A DNA stretch of 10,284 nt from CAZEDU01 sp964511185 (GTDB lineage: Bacteria; Myxococcota; Myxococcia; Myxococcales; Myxococcaceae). Below, piece by piece: positions 7,285 through 10,284 of this stretch. Both the position numbers and the translations under genes were made by a program. The stretch is taken from NCBI GenBank assembly GCA_964511185.1, contig CAZEDU010000156.1, positions 1 through 10,284 on the forward strand, written 5' to 3'. How positions within the stretch are numbered: the stretch's first letter is position 1; every line of letters begins with the position of its first letter. The notes beneath the pieces were generated by a model. It saw only the letters and a program-made list of their open reading frames with translations. It did not search any database and was not told the DNA's origin.

Positions 7285-8202
7285 ATGAATCGCCGCGCCG
7301 CCTGGGTCCTCGGCATCGTCTTCGGTGGGCTCTTCCTCTGCCTGTTCGGGTTCTTGCTCGTGCTCTACCTCGCGGTGCAGAGCGGCAAGGGCGGCGGTGG
7401 GTTCGGGGGCGGCGACCGGGTGGGGGTGGTGGAGATCACCGGCCCCATCGAAGACTCGAAGCGCACGCTCAAGGCGCTCAAGGCGTTCGGCGAGAACGAC
7501 CGGATCAAGGCCGTGGTGGTGCGCGTCGACTCGCCGGGCGGCGGGGTGGCGCCCTCGCAGGAGATCTACGAGGCGATCTCCACCTTGAAGACGAAGAAGA
7601 AGGTCGTCGCCTCGATGGGCTCGCTCGCCGCGTCGGGCGGCTATTACATCGCCTGCGCGGCCGACAAGATCTACGCGAACCCCGGCACGCTCACCGGCTC
7701 GATCGGCGTGGTGATGCAGGTGCCGAACTTGAGCGGCGTGCTCAAGTGGGCGGGCGTCGAGATGAACACCATCACGTCGGGCAAGCTGAAGGACTCGGGC
7801 AGCCCGTTCCGCGCCATGTCCGAGGACGAGCGCAAGTACTTCGAGGACATCCTCACCGACGTGCACCGCCAGTTCATCGACGCGGTCGCGCGGGGGCGGC
7901 AGCTGAAGCCCGAAGAGGTCGAGCCCTATGCCGACGGCCGTGTCTTCAGCGGACGTCAGGCGAAGGAGTGGAAGCTGGTCGACGCGCTCGGCGGCATCGA
8001 GCAGGCGGTCGCCGAAGCGGGCCGGCTGGGCGGCATCGAAGGCGAGCCCCAAGTCGAGTACCCCAAGAAGGATCGCGCGCTGCTCCGCGATCTGCTCGGC
8101 GAGGAGCCGCAGTCGATGCTCCAGGGAGCGATCGAAGGGACGGTCCGTTCGCTGGCGGGCGCGCCGCTGCAATATCGGGCGCCACTCGTTGACGTGCGCT
8201 GA
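7285..8202 (+). CDS. sppA: Signal peptide peptidase SppA, short form
   Basis: This is a 305-residue membrane-anchored serine protease that cleaves leftover signal peptides. One N-terminal membrane helix (about 7-31) is followed by a glycine-rich linker (34-43) and then the protease domain. The nucleophile is S117 in SLAASGGYY, and the general base is most likely K169 in SGKLKDSGSP. The 52-residue spacing equals that of the Ser147-Lys199 dyad of Bacillus subtilis SppA. VRVDSPGGGV (79-88) and GTLTGSIGVV (134-143) are further signatures. Its length fits the single-domain form rather than the 67-kDa E. coli tandem form. It starts 10 bp after mnmA on the same strand and ribosome binding is poor, so it may depend on coupling. 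Expected location is the inner membrane with the active site in the periplasm. Confidence 0.93.
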   Translation: MNRRAAWVLGIVFGGLFLCLFGFLLVLYLAVQSGKGGGGFGGGDRVGVVEITGPIEDSKRTLKALKAFGENDRIKAVVVRVDSPGGGVAPSQEIYEAISTLKTKKKVVASMGSLAASGGYYIACAADKIYANPGTLTGSIGVVMQVPNLSGVLKWAGVEMNTITSGKLKDSGSPFRAMSEDERKYFEDILTDVHRQFIDAVARGRQLKPEEVEPYADGRVFSGRQAKEWKLVDALGGIEQAVAEAGRLGGIEGEPQVEYPKKDRALLRDLLGEEPQSMLQGAIEGTVRSLAGAPLQYRAPLVDVR

Positions 8203-8230
8203 CCAATCGGGGAGGTTCGTCGCCTGCTTC

Positions 8231-8235
8231 GGAGG
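8231..8235 (+). promoter_or_regulatory. Ribosome binding site of the IHF-beta-like gene
   Basis: GGAGG ends 5 bases before the ATG at 8241 and is the strongest plus-strand Shine-Dalgarno in the window. It fixes the start and suggests higher translation of this gene than of its neighbours. Confidence 0.7.
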
Positions 8236-8240
8236 TCGGG

Positions 8241-8597
8241 ATGACCAAGAGCCAGCTCATCGAACGTGTCGCCGCGCGCGCGCCGCACATCCCGCGGCGC
8301 GAGGTGGAGGCCATCGTTCAGGCGATGTTCGACACCATGACCGCCGCGCTGCAGGCTGAGCAGCGCATCGAGGTCCGAGGCTTCGGCGTTTTCTCGGTCA
8401 AGGTCCGCGAGGCCCACGCCGGGCGTAACCCGAAGACGGGCGCGCAGGTGTTCGTGCCGCGTCGGCGCACGCCGTGCTTCACCATGGGCAAGGAGCTCAA
8501 AGAGCGGCTCAACCCCGTGGCCACGGTGATTCTGCACCCCAGGCCGTCCTCGCCACCGCCCACGCAAGGCCACGGCAAGGAAGGCGTCGCGGCCTAA
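8241..8597 (+). CDS. ihfB: Integration host factor beta-like protein (HU/IHF family)
   Basis: This is a 118-residue HU/IHF-fold DNA-bending protein. MTKSQLIERVAAR at the start, RIEVRGFGVFSV (42-53), GRNPKTG (61-67) with intercalating Pro64, and MGKELKERLN (82-91) match the IHF-beta subgroup more than HU. IHF bends DNA sharply and serves in replication origins, recombination and sigma-54 promoters; it normally pairs with an alpha subunit that is not in this window. The usual length is about 94 residues; here 24-27 extra C-terminal residues, rich in Pro, Ser, Gly and Ala, follow the fold. It sits 38 bp after sppA and 5 bp before the HIT gene. The link of ihfB to lapB is also found in E. coli. 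A plain HU-like role is the alternative. Confidence 0.85.
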   Translation: MTKSQLIERVAARAPHIPRREVEAIVQAMFDTMTAALQAEQRIEVRGFGVFSVKVREAHAGRNPKTGAQVFVPRRRTPCFTMGKELKERLNPVATVILHPRPSSPPPTQGHGKEGVAA

Positions 8598-8602
8598 CGC
8601 GC

Positions 8603-9112
8603 ATGGACGTCCTGTGGGCCCCTTGGCGGATGGAGCTGATTCAGTCGGAGAAGTCCGGCGCGCCGCAGGGCTGCATCTTCTGTGATCTCCCCGCGCAGGA
8701 GGGCGCCGGGAACGATCGGCAGAACTTGATCTTGGGCCGCAGCGCCCGCTCCTTCGCCATCCTCAACCGCTTTCCGTACAACAGCGGCCACCTGATGGTG
8801 ATCCCTCGGCGGCACACGGCCGACTTCGCCTCGCTCGATGCGCCCGAGTCGGCCGACCTGCACCAGCTCCTGCAAACCAGCCTCGGGCTGCTCGCGCAGA
8901 CGTACCAGCCGCAGGGCTTCAACATCGGCATGAACCTGGGCCGCTGCGCCGGGGCGGGCATCGCGGATCACCTGCACTACCACGTGGTCCCGCGCTGGAA
9001 CGGCGACACCAACTTCATGCCGGTGCTCGGCGAGACCAAGGTGATTATCGAGCACCTGCTCGCGGCGTACGACCGGCTGCGCCCCGCGTTCGACCGTGCG
9101 CTGGGCACCTGA
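8603..9112 (+). CDS. HIT-family nucleotide hydrolase or phosphorylase
   Basis: This 169-residue protein carries the histidine triad H-L-H-Y-H-V-V-P (H123, H125, H127), where the middle or last His attacks the alpha-phosphate of a nucleotide substrate. GCIFCDL (C24, C27) with H63 in SGHLMVIPRRH probably forms a structural zinc site. NIGMNLGRCAGAGIADHLHYH is the family core. The LWAPWRM start and the CxxC place it near the Ap4A phosphorylase-like HIT proteins rather than the short Hint type, so a dinucleoside polyphosphate is a plausible substrate; this is inference. The ATG at 8603 is preferred because upstream in-frame codons back to 8474 overlap the IHF gene and show no conserved motif. The start is 5 bp after the IHF stop, so the genes are probably co-translated. 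Confidence 0.9.
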   Translation: MDVLWAPWRMELIQSEKSGAPQGCIFCDLPAQEGAGNDRQNLILGRSARSFAILNRFPYNSGHLMVIPRRHTADFASLDAPESADLHQLLQTSLGLLAQTYQPQGFNIGMNLGRCAGAGIADHLHYHVVPRWNGDTNFMPVLGETKVIIEHLLAAYDRLRPAFDRALGT

Positions 9113-9123
9113 AGGGCAGGGCA

Positions 9124-10278
9124 GTGGAGCCGACCACCCTCATCTCCATCCTGGGCTTCCTCGCGCTCGCGGTGCTCGTCGCCCTGATCACCGTGCTGGC
9201 GCGAAAGGGGCGCACCGAAGACGAGGCCCGCGCGTACCTGGCCGGCTTCACCTACGTGCTCTCGGACGACCCCGACGCGGCGATCGCCGAGCTGTCGCGC
9301 GCGGCGCAGCTCAACCGGCAGACGCTCGAGACCTACTTCGCGCTCGGCGCGCTGTTTCGCCGCAAGGGCGAGCTCGACCGCGCGATTCGCCTGCACCGGA
9401 ACATCCTGCTGCGCCCCGGCCTGACGCTCGACGTCCGGCGCCGCGCCCAGCTCGCGCTCGCGGTGGACTACCGGCGCTCGGGGCTCACCGATCAGGCCCG
9501 CGAGACGCTCGAGAAGCTGCTGGCCGACGACGCCGACCACCGGGAGGCGCTGCTGCACTTCCGACAGGTGCTCGAGCAGTCGGGCGCCTGGGATCAGGCG
9601 ATCGAGACGCAGAGCCGGCTGGTCAAGCTCGACAAAGAAGGCAACGACGTGCTGGCGCACCTGCTCGCCGAGGCCTCGCGCTCGCTGTTCAAGGAGAAGC
9701 CGCAGGACGCCGAAGAGCTCGCGCGCCGCGGCGTCGAGCTTTGGCCGCAGAGCGCCAACGCCCAGCTCGCCCTCGCCGAAGCGCGCGCACGGCTCGGCCG
9801 CGGCGTCGACGCCGCCGACCCGCTCCACCGCGCGCTCTCGCTCGAGCCCGAGCTGGCCCCCAAGGCGGTCGGGTTGCTCACCGCGATCTTCGCGTCGACC
9901 GACGAGATCGAAGCGTTCCTCGGCAAGGAGATCGCCGCGCGGCCGGACGATCGCGCTCCGTACGAGCTGGCCCTGGCGCTCGTGCTCAAGGCGCGCGGCG
10001 ACGCCAACCGCGCCGTCAGCCTGCTGGATGCGCTCGTCGATCGCCGCCCGCACTTCTGGGAGGCGCGCAAGGAGCTGGGCGCGCTGCTGCTCGAGCAGAA
10101 CCGCTCGGACGCGCTGCGCGAGGAGTACCAAGAGGTCCTCCAGACCCTCGGGCGTCCCGCCTTGGGGTTCATGTGCAAGAGCTGCCGGCAGAAGCTGCCG
10201 GAGCACGTCTTCCGCTGTCCGTTCTGCGAGCTGTGGGACACCGTGCGCCGCGAAGCGCCGCTGTCGCTCAAGGCCTGA
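9124..10278 (+). CDS. lapB: LapB (YciM)-like TPR protein, LPS synthesis control
   Basis: This is a 384-residue protein close to the 389 of E. coli LapB. One membrane helix (about 6-26) anchors it, followed by about eight TPR-like helix pairs (about 45-340; for example AIAELSRAAQLNRQTLETYF and AIRLHRNILLRPG). A rubredoxin-like zinc knuckle closes it: C351-x2-C354 and C365-x2-C368. In E. coli this protein holds FtsH to degrade LpxC and so limits LPS synthesis. The start is GTG at 9124, with AAGG and CAGGG upstream and only 11 bp after the HIT stop. It is the last gene in the window; the 6 bases after its stop show no terminator. A LapB role is well supported by architecture; conservation of the LpxC pathway here is inferred. 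Confidence 0.92.
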   Translation: MEPTTLISILGFLALAVLVALITVLARKGRTEDEARAYLAGFTYVLSDDPDAAIAELSRAAQLNRQTLETYFALGALFRRKGELDRAIRLHRNILLRPGLTLDVRRRAQLALAVDYRRSGLTDQARETLEKLLADDADHREALLHFRQVLEQSGAWDQAIETQSRLVKLDKEGNDVLAHLLAEASRSLFKEKPQDAEELARRGVELWPQSANAQLALAEARARLGRGVDAADPLHRALSLEPELAPKAVGLLTAIFASTDEIEAFLGKEIAARPDDRAPYELALALVLKARGDANRAVSLLDALVDRRPHFWEARKELGALLLEQNRSDALREEYQEVLQTLGRPALGFMCKSCRQKLPEHVFRCPFCELWDTVRREAPLSLKA

Positions 10279-10284
10279 GGACCG

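Overview
The window is very GC-rich (about 70%) and densely coded. The gene content points to a myxobacterium-like member of the Myxococcota (formerly Deltaproteobacteria). The evidence is a Cys-rich, beta-helix, glycine-rich lipoprotein of a type common there, a tandem pair of DUF5985-type membrane proteins, and an IHF-beta/LapB housekeeping cluster. This assignment rests on gene style and cannot be fixed to a genus from sequence alone.

Layout. From 1 to about 4450 every gene is on the minus strand. Reading leftward from the centre these are: a CBS-domain protein with its own terminator-like hairpin (4447-4025); a tightly packed cassette of a winged-helix-like protein, two paralogous DUF5985-type three-helix membrane proteins and a SAM-dependent methyltransferase (3897-2152); a large surface lipoprotein (2107-191); and the signal peptide of a secreted protein cut off by the left edge (72-1). 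From 4591 rightward everything is on the plus strand: tRNA-Arg(CCU), a CCA-adding enzyme, a 264-bp non-coding gap, then a run of mnmA, sppA, an IHF-beta-like gene, a HIT-family hydrolase gene and lapB with gaps of 5-38 bp, consistent with one operon.

Functionally, the right half is informational and envelope-quality-control housekeeping: tRNA maturation (CCA addition, U34 2-thiolation), membrane peptide proteolysis (SppA), nucleoid architecture (IHF), dinucleotide hydrolysis (HIT) and control of LPS synthesis (LapB). The left half is lineage-specific: membrane and surface proteins of unknown role.

The most notable places are (i) the gap between cca and mnmA, which holds two tandem near-consensus DnaA boxes, an AT-rich block with an AGATCT hexamer, a perfect 9-bp inverted repeat and a perfect consensus DnaA box in opposite orientation, making it a candidate replication origin or DnaA-controlled locus; and (ii) the tRNA-Arg gene, which lacks an encoded CCA tail and whose last base directly abuts the TTG start codon of the CCA-adding enzyme gene. 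I found no CRISPR array, insertion sequence, integrase or defence system.
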